A stretch of DNA of 64,000 nt from NCBI RefSeq assembly GCF_030269925.1, contig NC_085131.1:2618001-2682000 (forward strand). The letters run 5' to 3'. The notes below the pieces were generated by a model. The model was not told where the DNA came from. It was given only the letters and a program-made list of their open reading frames with translations, and did not search any database. This DNA comes from Bombyx mori (Eukaryota; Arthropoda; Insecta; Lepidoptera; Bombycidae). Position 1 is the stretch's first letter, and each line of letters begins with the position of its first letter. Below are positions 42,371 through 53,294 of this stretch, piece after piece. A program made the translations under genes and the position numbers.

Positions 42371-42653
42371 TTTAGTAGAAGAAATGTTGAATCAACAATA
42401 CGCGCTTTTCCAGCAACCAACCAGATCAAGATTATCCACGCTCAACTGGGGGGTTCTTTCAGGCCCAGGTATGGTAGGAGTACGAGTGTTGGACAGCCCT
42501 TCTATGAAGAAGTTCAAGGTCTCGTGCTCCGCGCGGAACCCATCATGTTGCCCGGTCAGCTTCCAGCGATTTCCATTTTATCCAAAATTGTTGCAGAAGC
42601 TATTGGATCAACTCCGACATTATCCGCCTCTACCCTCCAAATCGTAGGCGACA
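42371..42653 (+). other. Open region of unknown nature after the tandem repeat
   Basis: Two plus frames are open together. One starts at ATG 42384 for 87 codons (MLNQQYALFQQPTRSRLSTL). The other is open from about 42371 to 42672 without an early ATG and reads GQPFYEEVQGLVLRAEPIML and SILSKIVAEAIGSTP, a more protein-like composition. The latter runs into the T run of a SINE. GC content is higher than its flanks. It could be a decayed coding exon or mobile-element ORF; no family recognised. Confidence 0.35.
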
Positions 42654-42895
42654 GTTTTTTTTTTATTGCTTAGATGGACGAGCTCACAGCCCAGCTAATG
42701 TTAAGTGGTTACTGGAGCCCATAGACATTTACAACGTAAATCCCCACCCACCTTGAGACATAAGTTTTAAGGTCTCAGGTATAGTTATAACGGCTGCCTC
42801 ACCCTTCAAACCGAAACGCATTACTGCTTCACGGCAGAAATAAGCAGGGTGGTGGTACCTGCCCGCGCGGACTCTCAACAGGTCCTACCACCAGT
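42654..42895 (-). mobile_element. Bm1-type SINE, 5'-truncated
   Basis: T run, TTGCTTAGATGGACGAGC (GGTGG missing) to CCTACCACCAGTGAAG. Inserted directly after the open region at 42371. Confidence 0.9.
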
Positions 42896-42899
42896 GAAG

Positions 42900-43300
42900 T
42901 GAAGTGAGTTCATAGAATTCCTCGTTACCCAAAAACTGAATAAGCATTAATAGTGCTATCCTAATATAATGTGTGGCTCCTCTTGTCGAAATGATCATAA
43001 AACTGCTCTGATTTCCCTCGAGATAGCTTTTTAATACAACACCGCGTTTGACTCACCGTTTTAATAGACGTCTGTCTCTTCATAAACGTTTATTGCCGTG
43101 CACGCTATGAATTACAATTGTGTATGAATTTTAGAAATATTTTCTAACAATGTCGCGTTTAATTATTAACCAATTTACGGTTTAATCCCGCGTTCTATAT
43201 CGTCATGATATTATTCCGACGTTTATGGATATATTAAGTACAGTTTCAAAATCCATGACTCTAAAAAAAAAAGAAAAAAATTAAGACTATCGCCGCTCGT
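42900..43300. other. No recognised feature
   Basis: AT-rich; nothing seen. Confidence 0.5.
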
Positions 43301-43591
43301 TTTTTATTTATTGTTTATTGCTTAGATGGGTGGACGAGCTCACAGCCCACCTGGTGTTAAATGGTCACTGGAGCCCATAGACATCTACAACGTAAATGCG
43401 CCACCCACCTTGATATATAAGTTCTAAAGTCTCAGTATAGTTACAACGGCTGCCCCTACTTTCAAACCGAAACGCATTACTGCTTCACGGCAGAAATAAG
43501 CGTGGTAGTGGTACTTACCCGTGCGGACTCACAAGAGGTCCTACCACCAGCAATTAAATAATTAATTTTGCGGGTTTGATTTTTACACGAC
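43301..43591 (-). mobile_element. Bm1-type SINE, partial 5' extension
   Basis: TTATTGCTTAGATGGGTGG at left; continues past the CCTACCACCAG box into TTTGCGGGTTTGATTTTTACA before ending, so about 290 bp. No tRNA-like head. Confidence 0.9.
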
Positions 43592-43599
43592 TATATTTA

Positions 43600-44515
43600 C
43601 ATTTGACATGGATAATTTTTTCATTATTTTATATTTAATTAATGATACCTAGTATATTCTTAGTGAGACGTATTTTGAGTAAAATAAATATGTATTATTA
43701 TTATTGAATTATTATCATTGAATTAAAGTGAAGGTATAATATAAAGGGACATGTAGACCTCTCATTTACGGGTATTTACTATATTGTCTAAGACATACAT
43801 TAAAATCTAAGTAAAATGCTATTTGACTTATGCAGTAAATTAAAAATTTTAGGTTTCCTAAAGAACCTAACGCCAGGGAACAATGGATTGACGTGACAGG
43901 TAGAGGAAACTGGAGACAAAGACGAGTACTATTTGCTCTAAACATTTTACTGAAAATGTTTTTACCATAAAAAAAATCAGAATACACTTAGTTTTGAAAA
44001 ATTCATTCGCAATTAATAGCAAGCGCCAACTGCTTAACAAATACGTTTTATTCCAGCGACAGTGACTATTTGTAATTAATAAAAGTAAAATAGTCTTTTT
44101 TTCAATATTTATTTCATGTTTCATTTTCTCCATTCATTCATAAGATAATTTATCGATAAAGAATATCGATTTTATCAAGCACTAGCGTGTATGAACATTT
44201 TTATTGCCTTTTTGCGTGTGTGAGTGTGTATGCTTACGGGTGTTTTGTGCTAGTTTGCGAACGAATATCTGTCCTGAGATTTATGTGTGGGTGTTTTTGT
44301 TGTGTGCGAAATACTTGTAATCACAGTGTGTGTATGTGTAGAAATTAAAATAGTGGGGATGAAGCGGCGACACTGGTTCTAATACAAAATTAGAGCAAAG
44401 GCCTTTCCAACCTTATTTATCTATTCCGTGGTAGCCATCATACAACGCAATATACTTGACAGATGCCTGAATCTCACTTAGGAACCTTTCAAAATAAGCT
44501 CGAATTTTTTTTCCT
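43600..44515. other. No gene; TG-rich tract at 44212-44345
   Basis: AT-rich with two overlapping minus frames (73 and 88 codons at 43766-43987 and 43867-44133) without motifs. At 44212-44345 the plus strand is rich in GTGTGTG-like words but not a simple array. Confidence 0.45.
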
Positions 44516-44517
44516 TC

Positions 44518-44571
44518 GCCCATAGTCTTCAGCAATGCCAGGGGCAGAGCCAAGCCGCTGCCTACCGCAAG
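44518..44571 (-). mobile_element. LINE-B 3' UTR scrap
   Basis: GCCCATAGTCTTCAGCAATG, CCAGGGGCAGAGCCAAGCCG and CTGCCTACCG; about 54 bp. Confidence 0.75.
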
Positions 44572-44684
44572 TTCCGAACAACAACATTCGGACCGTCGGT
44601 CTACCGAGCAATATCACCCGCTCGATGGAAGATCTTCCCTAGACGTGTATATCCCCAAAGTAAAAATAAAACTGGGACTCATAA

Positions 44685-44816
44685 AACACTCACCTCGAGA
44701 TATGGGGCGACAGTTTTCATTATATTGCATAATCTTTACCTACCCTCCCCCTCAAACCGGTAGACACAATGGTGATGCCTACCCGTGCCGGCTGACAATA
44801 CGCCCTACCACCACGA
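44685..44816 (-). mobile_element. Old, diverged Bm1-type SINE fragment
   Basis: CACCTCGAGATATGG, CCCTCAAACCGG, GATGCCTACCCGTGCCGG and CGCCCTACCACCA keep order with gaps; sandwiched between two LINE-B scraps. Confidence 0.6.
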
Positions 44817-44827
44817 CACGACTACTC

Positions 44828-44929
44828 ACTTGGCTCTGCCGCTGTCATTGCTGACGTCCATGAGCGATGGTGACCACTTACCATCAGGCGGGCCGTATGC
44901 TCGTCTACCTACAAAGCCATTAAAAAAAA
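44828..44929 (+). mobile_element. LINE-B 3' UTR, degraded
   Basis: CTTGGCTCTGCCGCTGTCAT, GTCCATGAGCGATGGTGACC, ACCATCAGGCGGGCCGTATG and CTACAAAGCCATTAAAAAAA. Confidence 0.82.
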
Positions 44930-45054
44930 ACGACTGTTTCGTTCCTCAAACGGAAGGGTACTAAATATTTCGCGTTGAAAATAGCCAGGATGGTGGTGCT
45001 AACCCATGCGGGCTGACTATACATCCAAACTAAAGTAGCTAGGCAATTTATATA

Positions 45055-45345
45055 ATATTTTAATACGCTTTTATTAGCTTCAGACGTATGTAACGAAATC
45101 TTTGAACATGATTTTGACCCCCTTCAAGACGTCGGATTAACTCGAAATTTGGTATACTTATTAAGGACCGATGATAATTCAATATTACAAAAAAAAATTA
45201 ATACAAAATAAAATTTAAATTCAACTAAATAATGAAAAATAAATAATGTAATAGTTAAAAAAACTAGCAAAATACGCTTTTATAGAAAATCCAACTAAAA
45301 TAGAATATTTTTTTTAATAAATTTAAATTAAAAATAGTGTAAGAA
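45055..45345. repeat. Two-copy AT-rich interspersed repeat, copy 2
   Basis: Aligns with 22855-23160 throughout, with a 10-bp gap (CAGACGTATGTAACG versus the longer CAGACATATTTAAGTTAGTA and GTAACG). Ends AAATAGTGTAAG in both. Confidence 0.7.
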
Positions 45346-45474
45346 AAAATGATTTTATTATAAAAAAGCGTGGGGTGTATTTCAGGATATTAACAAAATA
45401 ACCCTTCTACTCATATCTGTTCATAAAATATTTATAACTACTGATACCATTTTTAAACTATTATTTATTTAATT

Positions 45475-45655
45475 TTTACACGATGTTATTATACCTTCAT
45501 CACACAAGTTGTTCGTGAAAACGTTTTAAAAATGTGTTTCTTTAGGATGATATATGTACCCGCTTGTAGGATTTGAACACACTTGCACTGTCGGACAGCT
45601 TCATACGAGTACACCTGGCGTTTTATTCTTTAGATCGCGTTGAAAATACGTTATA
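45475..45655 (-). mobile_element. Old Bm1-type SINE head
   Basis: TTTTTACACGATGTTATTAT, GTACCCGCTTGTAGGATTTG and GAACACACTTGCA, then CGTTTTATTCTTTAGATCGC follow the head region in order with many changes. Confidence 0.7.
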
Positions 45656-45787
45656 CGTTGAAAGTAATATGACCAAAGCCTCTTATGAAGTGCCAACAAC
45701 AGCTTAAACAAGAGCTATGACAATAGGAATAATGTTGCGATGAAAAATCTTTGATAAAAAAAAACATTCTGTGTGCATTACACATAG

Positions 45788-45821
45788 AGAGACAGAGACA
45801 GAAAGAGAGAGAGAGAGAGGT
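45788..45821 (+). repeat. GA-rich microsatellite
   Basis: GAGAGACAGAGACAGAAAG then GAGAGAGAGAGAGAGG. Confidence 0.9.
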
Positions 45822-45863
45822 ACGTAATTAATATTAAACATAATACAGATCTTATCGCTATAT

Positions 45864-46100
45864 CGACCTCTTGTGAGTCCGCGCGGGTAGGTAACACCGC
45901 CCTGCCTATTTCTGCCGTGAAGCAGTAATGCGCTTCGGTTTGAAGGGTGGGGCAGCCGTTGTAACTATACTGATACCTTAGAACTTATATCTCAAGGTGG
46001 GTGGCGCATTTACGTTGTAGATATCTGTGGGCTCCAGTAACCACTTAACACCATGTGGGCTGTGAGCTCGTCCACCAATCTAGCAATAAAAAAATAAAAA
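45864..46100 (+). mobile_element. Bm1-type SINE, 5'-truncated
   Basis: Begins at GACCTCTTGTGAGTCCGC, slightly inside the usual truncation point, and ends AGCAATAAAAAAATAAAAA. Confidence 0.92.
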
Positions 46101-46104
46101 TCTT

Positions 46105-47020
46105 TAGAAATTAATGTTCAATATATAAAACTGTTAAAAAAAATTATTGGCCAAAAGGCTTTCTTAAATGTAATCCAAATATCAATAAGTCCACTCATAA
46201 CTCTGTAACCACGCGAGTCCATCTGTGACCTATTTCGTTTTGAATCGAATTCTAAAATTCAAAATGCAACCGTCGACCGGAAATGAATCCGGCTGCTCGA
46301 GCCGACCGTGATACGGATCTGATGGAGCTGAGCGTCCGACATCCGGTCGCCGCCTTTACGGCTTCCAATTTCAGATCTGGCCGATTCGAACAGTTGGAAA
46401 TGTCGATTTTTTTAAAATAGGAATATCGTGTTGTTCGCTGCTTTCACTTTAGGACTAGCGAGTCGTAAGCTCTGTGCAGTTTGCCATATTTTTTTTGTTT
46501 TTTTTTTATTGCCAAATGTGGACACGTACCAGGGTATTAACGATGACCACAGTCTTTTAACTCTTTTAGACGTGAACAATTTCTCAATCGTATTAAATTT
46601 CCTGTGCTCTCTTTTAAATCTGAACTCAGAAATTATTTGGAGAATCGGCAATGTGTTGATAAGGAAATAATATGAGAATTAAAAACAAATAAGGTCGAAT
46701 TTCATCAAACACTTTGTTTCTGTCGTAAGTCTTTCTAAGATTTCCTTGCGAGCGACATGTAAAAGCTAAGTGAATGAATTTAAATGTCTGCTAGCTTTAA
46801 GTGCTACTTCGGTGCATGCACGAAATTAGATTAGAGTGTGCCTGCTAGGCTTCAAATTTCTCAGCGTGAGAGAAAACTTGCGTCTGTACAATATTTTCCG
46901 GCTGACATCTGGTATAGCTAAACCTCTTACTCTATTTCTGAAACTAGATTACTTAAAAAACGTCCCAAGTTAGGTGGCCGCATTGTGATGTGAATAGACT
47001 CCGGTTATCACTAATTTTTA
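46105..47020. other. No gene; GC-rich patch 46255-46400
   Basis: A GC-rich patch (CCGTCGACCGGAAATGAATC, then GAGCGTCCGACATCCGGTCG) sits in AT-rich DNA. On the minus strand about 50 codons are open (RKGGDRMSDAQLHQIRITVG). Too short to call. Two opposed frames of about 80 codons at 46412-46670 show no motif. Confidence 0.4.
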
Positions 47021-47025
47021 TTATT

Positions 47026-47266
47026 ATTACTTTTATTGCTTATATGGGTGGACGAACTCACAGCCCACCTGGTGTTAAGTGGTTACTGGAGCCCATAGAC
47101 ATTTACAACGTAAATGCGCCACCCTTGAGATATCAGTTGTAAGGTCTCAGTATAGTTACTACGGCTGCCCCACCCTTCAAGCCGAAACGAATTACTGCAT
47201 CGCGGCAGAAATAGGCGCGGTGGTACCTACCCGTGCGTACTCACATGAGGTCCTACCACCAGTAAA
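47026..47266 (-). mobile_element. Bm1-type SINE, 5'-truncated
   Basis: TTTATTGCTTATATGGGTGG to CCTACCACCAGTAA, with a short deletion in the GCCACCCTTGAGATATC region. Confidence 0.9.
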
Positions 47267-47269
47267 TAA

Positions 47270-48095
47270 CACCAAGTAACCCGTCTACTAGTTCACTATA
47301 GTCTATTCAATAAAAATAATATATGGAATGGAAAACGATTTTGAAATGAATTATAACATGCAAAAAAACAATTCGTTCGTACGGTCAGATAAAAAAACAC
47401 GACCAACTTTTTTGAACATTAATCAAATTATAAAGCGAACAAACCATGAACAAGTCGCGGATTTTGGATAATTAAAAACAAATAAGGTACGTTCACATTC
47501 GACGAGAATTTTCAGTCGACTTAAATGAGTTGGATTTATTTCACACACTAACTACCTCTCACTTATTTCCCTTCCAATAATCAGAGAGATCAGATCAGAA
47601 AATCGGTCAGACTCCGTATAAAAGCGTAACAAACTAGAAATACACAACAACTAGAAATGGAATGAAGACTTTGCAAACACAAGAGGACCTACTAACAGTA
47701 AACCAGTGTGGAGACAACGTGGAGTGAGGAGAGCCTCAGTATGTGTCAAACTAAAAATGTCATAGTTGTGGTGGCGAGTGCCTTATCCCTTCATGCTACA
47801 TTTAACAGGTCTATCGTATTTTATTTCTAGGCGCAATGGAAAGTTCTTGAGTAGACCTTGTACAGCGGCATACAATAAAGCAGCTGACGGCTTATGGAGT
47901 TAAAGACTGCACGAATATAGGCAACTGCAATTGAAGGGTTAGTTTGGCCACAACTTCTAATGGCATATGGTCAAATGTTTCGAAAAAGTCTTTACGAGAA
48001 TCAGGCACCAAGAACCCTAAATTTATAGAAAAACTATGATTTTTCCGTTATTACACTAAATCCAACAGCCAAATTTTAAATCAGAAAACTTACCG
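47270..48095. other. No recognised gene
   Basis: No frame over 60 codons. 47640-47830 is of mixed composition and may be decayed LINE, but I cannot align it to anything here. Confidence 0.4.
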
Positions 48096-48096
48096 T

Positions 48097-48462
48097 AGCT
48101 TTTTTGTAAGTTCTGACCCAGCGGGGTATTCCGTAGGATAGACCATTCTAACCGGTGCCATCTAGGCGGGCTTCGGATAGCCTGCCGACCGAGAGGGCTG
48201 GTGGTCGTGGCGCCGACGACCGCCAGTCCGGCGTCCCGAGGAGGAGGGTGATGGGAGAGATGTGCTCCGCACTAAACGCTTCACTTTCCCCCCTTGCCTT
48301 TTCATGAGTTTTGTCTCATGCGAGGTTTGGACGTTGGTTGTTGAGAGACAGGAGGTTTTAGTCGGTTCGACTCCGACATGCCCCGCCCTCCATCCCCAGT
48401 GAAGGGCGGAAGTCCGGCGATTTCCTCCTGACAAAAAAAAAAAAAAAAAAGCTTTTTTGTAA
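48097..48462 (+). mobile_element. Truncated poly(A) retroelement with 13-bp TSD
   Basis: AGCTTTTTTGTAA occurs at 48097-48109 and 48450-48462. The 340 bp between end in about 18 A residues. The insert is GC-rich, with inverted segments such as CGGTTCGACTCCGACATG and CCCGCCCTCCATCCCC/GAAGGGCGG. It looks like the 3' UTR of a LINE (R1-like in style) or a SINE, in plus orientation. The GTTCGACTCC word resembles a box B, so a tRNA-related SINE is possible. The minus frame of 90 codons is incidental. Confidence 0.85.
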
Positions 48463-48464
48463 AT

Positions 48465-48815
48465 ACTGAAATTCTGCTTCTGTTCAATTTTTAATTAATC
48501 CATGGCTTAGTTTATCGAGATCCTATGTTATTGTAATGGCGTGTGTCCTATTTCTTATCGAGTCTATTTTAAAATAGGCTGAAATGACTAATAGTAGTAG
48601 CTTAAAAATTGCTTAAATTGGGGCCCGAGGGTTCTCGCGATGGAAAGTGATAAGATTTACCTCCTTAAAAATTATTAAATCCTCACTGCTGTTTTAAATG
48701 CAAGTGATAAGACCTGCGTTCGTTTGCAAATATCTACTCCAGAGTAGTGTATTTTCCCGTTTTAAGGGTGGGGCATTTGTAAAGTTAGGTCTATGGATAG
48801 GTAGCTCCGGATTCC
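48465..48815. other. No recognised feature
   Basis: AT-rich; nothing seen. Confidence 0.5.
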
Positions 48816-48817
48816 TT

Positions 48818-48929
48818 TTTTTTTTATTGCCTTTGTAGGCAGACGGGCATACGGCCCACCTGATGGTGAGTGGTTACCGTCGCCCATGGACTTCAGCAAT
48901 GCCAGGGGCAGAGTCAAGTGGCTGCCTAC
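48818..48929 (-). mobile_element. LINE-B 3' UTR, strongly 5'-truncated
   Basis: T run, TTGCCTTTGTAGGCAGACGG, GGCCCACCTGATGGTGAGTG, to GTGGCTGCCTACA. Confidence 0.88.
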
Positions 48930-48964
48930 AATCACATCCTTGGGCAGCGAAGAGAACTAACGTG

Positions 48965-49190
48965 AAGACTGCCCACAATCTGCCTTCGCCGCGCATTCGA
49001 ATACTTCGGTCATGCTGCTCGGAAAACACCTGATAGCTTAGAGAAACTATTCGTGACAAGGAAGATAGAGGAAAAGAGACCGCGCGGGCGCAGTCCGACA
49101 AGTTGCGATCAAATCCGCACCACACTAGAAACCCCATTCCACGAAGCCTTTCACGCAGATTGGAAACGCTGGAAAGACAAAAAAACATGT
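48965..49190 (+). pseudogene. RTE-like LINE, C-terminal domain remnant
   Basis: The plus strand reads LRRAFEYFGHAA, then (after a frame change) DSLEKLFVTRKIEEKRPRGR and CDQIRTTLETPFHEAFHADW. This follows the FGHV...KRPRGRxPTRW...F layout of RTE-like C-termini, with the W and a few residues lost. Downstream, GTGTGCAATTCACACGTGG recalls 21138-21160. Confidence 0.65.
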
Positions 49191-49194
49191 GTGC

Positions 49195-49670
49195 AATTCA
49201 CACGTGGTAGAAGTGAAACCTTCCAAAATTATAATACAATTTATCCTAAACGTCTTAAAATTTTGTCATTAGTAAATAATTGTAAGGTAGCGCCCTCTGT
49301 GAATTGATATTTTAATTTCACGTATAATCCTAAATTAAAATTCACTACAAGAGCTTTCATACACACGTTAGTATTAAAAAATCTCACAGATGGCGCTGTA
49401 TTAAATAGTATGTATATTTCTGTCTCATTATTTTGTATTTGTGTCTCTTACCTGTCGTTTTTCCGTTGCATCCGGTTTGAAATCACAACGATTCTAAAGA
49501 AGTTTTCACTTCAAAAATAAATTCCTGTTTAAACACCATGGTCACGACCCTCAGCAGTGAGGAAACGACGCGAGAATTTCTGTGGGTGAGTTTCACTCAG
49601 GACACTGTTGCAAGTTTTTTTTTTTTAAATCAACCTCCATATTAGATGATTGCCTTTTAACTAACTTGTT
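49195..49670. other. No recognised gene
   Basis: Moderately AT-rich; an ACCATGGTCACG context at 49535-49550 opens only a short frame. Nothing else seen. Confidence 0.4.
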
Positions 49671-49671
49671 T

Positions 49672-49916
49672 TATTGGTGGTAGGACATCTTGTGAGTCCG
49701 CATGGGTAGGTACCACCACTCTCCCTATTTTTGCCATGAAGCAGTAATCCGTTTCGGTTTGAAGGGTGGGGCAGCCGTTGTGACTATACTGAGACTTTAG
49801 AACTCATATCTCAAGATGAGTGGCGGCATTTACGTTGTAGATGTCTATGGATTCTGGAAACCACTTAACACCAGGTAGGCTATGAGCTCGTCCATCCATC
49901 TATGCAATAAAAAAAA
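49672..49916 (+). mobile_element. Bm1-type SINE, 5'-truncated
   Basis: Starts TTGGTGGTAGGACATCTTG; moderately diverged (CTCCCTATTTTTGCCATG); ends TATGCAATAAAAAAAAG. Confidence 0.9.
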
Positions 49917-49919
49917 GTA

Positions 49920-50370
49920 AAAATACAATAACAAAAATCGTGTGTATGTGAAGAAGTCAGAACAACCCTTCCCAGTCAAAGCAAATAGTCCAGATTTATA
50001 TTCAGTGGTTATATGGGCATTAATTCACGATAAAAACTGCGAACATATACGAAAACAATGATTCGCGAATGCCACATCCATTTTCATTTGCGGTTAGTGT
50101 GTTTATGGAAGGATTAACCGTATTGGATATTTCAATGTGTATCAAAAAAATTTTTAATGCAATTTCGTTATTAAAGTAGGGTAAGTAATCGAAAAGCGGA
50201 ATAATTTTGCAGTCTTCAGAAGATTCGTTTAAATATCGGCATCTCAACAGACAGATCTCAAAGTCTCTTAAATTTGATCTAAGCCGTTTTAATACTGAGA
50301 GCATTAAAGAGACTATAGAATGAAAAAAAGGCGCCAAAGTGTTCGCGAGAGATTTTTCTCTTGGGAAAAG
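49920..50370. other. No recognised gene
   Basis: A 148-codon minus frame at 50020-50466 overlaps the RTE pseudogene and contains no motif I recognise; likely incidental. Confidence 0.4.
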
Positions 50371-50371
50371 C

Positions 50372-50950
50372 CAGTTGACAAGACTGAAGACCGATGATGG
50401 CAGGATCATTTCGTCCAAGCCTGCTTTTGAGAGAGGTCGAGAAGTTCTATGGACAGCTATACACATCTACTCGACAACCCGTGGAAACTCTAGCAAAGGA
50501 TCCAAGAGCTAGATTAGTCCGACACTATACCAAAGATATCCCCGACGTCAGCCTTTGCGAGATTAGAATGGCTCTCAAACAACTTAAGGACAACAAGGCA
50601 CCGAGTGAAGATGGAATTACTGTCGAACTTCTGAAGGCGGGTGAAAAACCAGTCCTTCGGGCCCTTCAAAATTTATTTAATTCCGTCATTCTCGATGGGA
50701 ATGTGCCCCTGGCAAGGACCAGAAATGTGGTGGCACTGTTCTTCAAAAAGGGTGACAATACTCGTTTGAAGAATTATAGACCCATCTCACTTCTGAGCCA
50801 TGTCTATAAGTTGTCCTCGAGAGTTATTACGAACTGTCTCGCGCGCAGGTTTGATGACTTCCAGCCACCCGAACAAGCTGGTTTCCACTACAACCAGACG
50901 GCGCAACTCACCCAAAGAACACCTGGCCGACAGAGCCTTCGAGGCGAAGA
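50372..50950 (+). pseudogene. RTE-like LINE reverse transcriptase, N-terminal part
   Basis: The frame starts as LKTDDGRIISSKPAFE and shifts near 50425 into REVEKFYGQLYTST. From there about 160 codons are open: MALKQLKDNKAPSEDGITVE, FNSVILDGNVPLAR, NVVALFFKKGDNT, NYRPISLLSHVYKLSSRVI, then FDDFQPPEQAGFHYN. These are RT blocks 0-2a of the RTE clade. After PPEQAGF the frame turns to unrelated residues (QTAQLTQRTPGRQS), so the catalytic motifs A-C are deleted. Frameshifted and truncated, hence inactive. Confidence 0.88.
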
Positions 50951-50954
50951 ACGA

Positions 50955-52240
50955 AGGTTCTAGAACGTCAGCCATCTCTGTACGGCAGCCCGTAGGGCCG
51001 CCCGTGGATTTCCCATTGTTTTTATATTAATAACATCTTTTCGTACCGTTTTTTGTACAAACCATTCTACAGATCGACTAAGAGTTTACGGGCCCGAAAA
51101 TGATACAAAGAAACTCTTCATCCAATTTCTCGAGTGAAACCGCGGAGTTCCGCGCGTTAAACTAAAGTGCAAGAATTTAAAAACTAAATAGAATTTTAAA
51201 ACGGAATATAGACCCAATAAAGCACTCAAAAGATAGTGCCGTTGACAATTCTATTTGCAAATCTATCGATAAAATCTTTTTTATTATTCATTTTGGTTAT
51301 TTAAAAAAAGAAAAACGAACACCACACCACTCGTATCGAATACACAGCACGCTGCGAATAAACAATATGGCGGACGTGCGTGATTTACGCGTCGCTCGGA
51401 TATTGTTGAAATTCACGTCGATAGCGCTTTTGTTTTGCCGTCTGGCTCCTTATCGCCTTTTAGGGATGTGAACGCCGAATATATTACGGGATTAAAGAGA
51501 AATATTACTGTTCAAACAATGAAAAATATGTACATTAAAAACTTTGCTTCCATAATAAAAGCCGCTGATAAAGTGTTTTTCAGAAAAAAACTATTTCGGG
51601 TGTTTCGCTTTGCTGGAGTTTTAAGTGTTTGTAAAATGTTTATTTGTTATTTCATTTTTAATAAGCAGATTACGCTTACAGCCTCCAAAACAATTAAAAA
51701 CGAAACAAAAATCACCGAATTGCGAATACACTGCATATAATAGTAAATTATCTAGACAAAGACGTTGCTTGTCAAAGTCCTTACTAATGATTATCATATT
51801 TTGTTTATCGATATCGGCACATAAGAACAGCAGTGATCTTACGGCACTAATAAATGACAGTTAGCTCCCGCAGCACGGCGCAAAGGCGAAATATTAACAC
51901 ATTCCGATATTGTATCTCAGCGCTTATTTATGGAATGCACTCTCTTAATCTACATAAAATCTATGGGATTGTAAAACAAAAGTTGTCCACTATTCTGGTC
52001 ATTCAAATTCAATTATTTATCGATATTCGATAACGTTTTCATAAGGAATGTACCTTACAATCGAATTGAAATAGCTAGATTGGTTCTACTAAATATTATT
52101 AATAAGACTTTGATTTTTTCATCAGTATGTTTGATGGTTACAAAATAAAAAATTAAACGGCCAAACGATAAAAAAAAACGAAGCGGGTCTAGTCTAGCTA
52201 TCTTTCAAAATGTTTCAAGTTAATGTTATGATTCAATTAA
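50955..52240. other. No confirmed gene; possible promoter or exon region at 51300-51480
   Basis: 51340-51470 is richer in CpG than its surroundings. It holds an ATG in good context (CAATATGGCGG, 51368) opening 34 codons (MADVRDLRVARILLKFTS and on) to TGA near 51472. A 101-codon frame at 51435-51740 overlaps, with no domain recognised. These could be a host first exon, but no splice pattern convinces me. Confidence 0.3.
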
Positions 52241-52245
52241 CACAT

Positions 52246-52490
52246 CTTTTTTTTTTTGCTTCGATGGGTGGACGAGCTCACAGCCCACCTGGTGTTAAGT
52301 GTTTACTGGACGCCATAGACATCTACAACGCAAATGCACCACCCACCTTGAGATATAAGTTCTAAGGTCTAGTATATTTACAACGGCTGCCCCACCCTTC
52401 AAACCGAAACGCATTACTGCTTCACGGCAGAAATAGGCAGGGTGGTATTACCTACCCGTGCGGACTCACAAGAGGTCGTACTACCAGTAA
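52246..52490 (-). mobile_element. Bm1-type SINE, 5'-truncated
   Basis: T run, TTGCTTCGATGGGTGGACG to CGTACTACCAGTAA; close to consensus. Confidence 0.92.
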
Positions 52491-52494
52491 AATT

Positions 52495-52855
52495 TGTCTC
52501 CACAAAGAAAGCAGAATTTTCACACGCAAAAGTCTCTTTTCTTTTCATTTATTTTTTAAGTAAAATGTCACCTGCGCGGAAGAACCTGTGCTAACATTAA
52601 ATAAAACTGGTCCATTTGATGCCTAAAGAGCTTATTTTCCAAGGCTTTTTAATTAAACCTTAAAAATAATGACGTCGAAGGCTCCGTCGAAGTAAATTAA
52701 ACGGGACCAGGATGTAAAAACATTTTTATCAGGACATCATTTTGTTAATTTAATGTAAATGTTGAAATGGGGCCGTGCTTGGCTAAGAGACTATTTTTTA
52801 TCCAGTAGTACAAGATTTAATATAAAGCAAGTATTAGATGTACCTACGTTTTACT
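52495..52855. other. No recognised feature
   Basis: AT-rich; nothing seen. Confidence 0.5.
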
Positions 52856-52859
52856 TTTA

Positions 52860-53294
52860 GGATTACTCACGAATCCTTTGGGACCTCTGGGTCAGCGGAG
52901 GGACTTCGGTTCCCTCTGTATTTTGTACCGTATGTTCCATGGGGAGTGCTCTGAGGAATTGCTAGAGATGATACCGTCATCTCGTTTTTACTTTTGCACC
53001 GCCTGCCACCGGAGTAGAGTTCATCCATACTACCTGGAGCCACTGCGGTCATCCACAGTGCGTTTCCAGAGGTTTTTTTTGCCATGTACCATCCGCCTAT
53101 GGAATGAACTCCCCTCCACGGTGTTTCCCGAGCGCTATAACATGTCCTTCTTCAAACGAAGCTTGTGGAAAGTATTAAGCGGTAGGCAGCGGCTTGACTC
53201 TGCCCCTGGCATTGCTGAAGTCCATGGGTGACGGTAACCACTCACCATCAGGTGGGCCGTATGCTCGTCTGCCTACAAAGGCAATAAAAAAAAG
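52860..53294 (+). mobile_element. LINE-B, longest 3' end in the window
   Basis: An open frame reads LGPLGQRRDFGSLCILYRMF, HGECSEELLEMIPSSRF, HRSRVHPYYLEPLRSSTV, RLWNELPSTVFPERYNM, FFKRSLWKVLSGRQRLD and stops after IAEVHG (GGTGACGG has TGA where other copies read GGCGACGG, HGRR). This is the post-RT C-terminus of a Jockey/CR1-like LINE. The 3' UTR of about 90 bp ends CTACAAAGGCAATAAAAAAAA. It serves as the reference for the other LINE-B pieces. Confidence 0.9.

Noticed and set aside
48162..48434. 90-codon minus frame, Arg/Ser-rich
   Set aside because: Antisense to a poly(A)-tailed insert with a target-site duplication; no domain.
50020..50466. 148-codon minus frame as a gene
   Set aside because: No motif; antisense to the RTE pseudogene at its end and AT-rich elsewhere.
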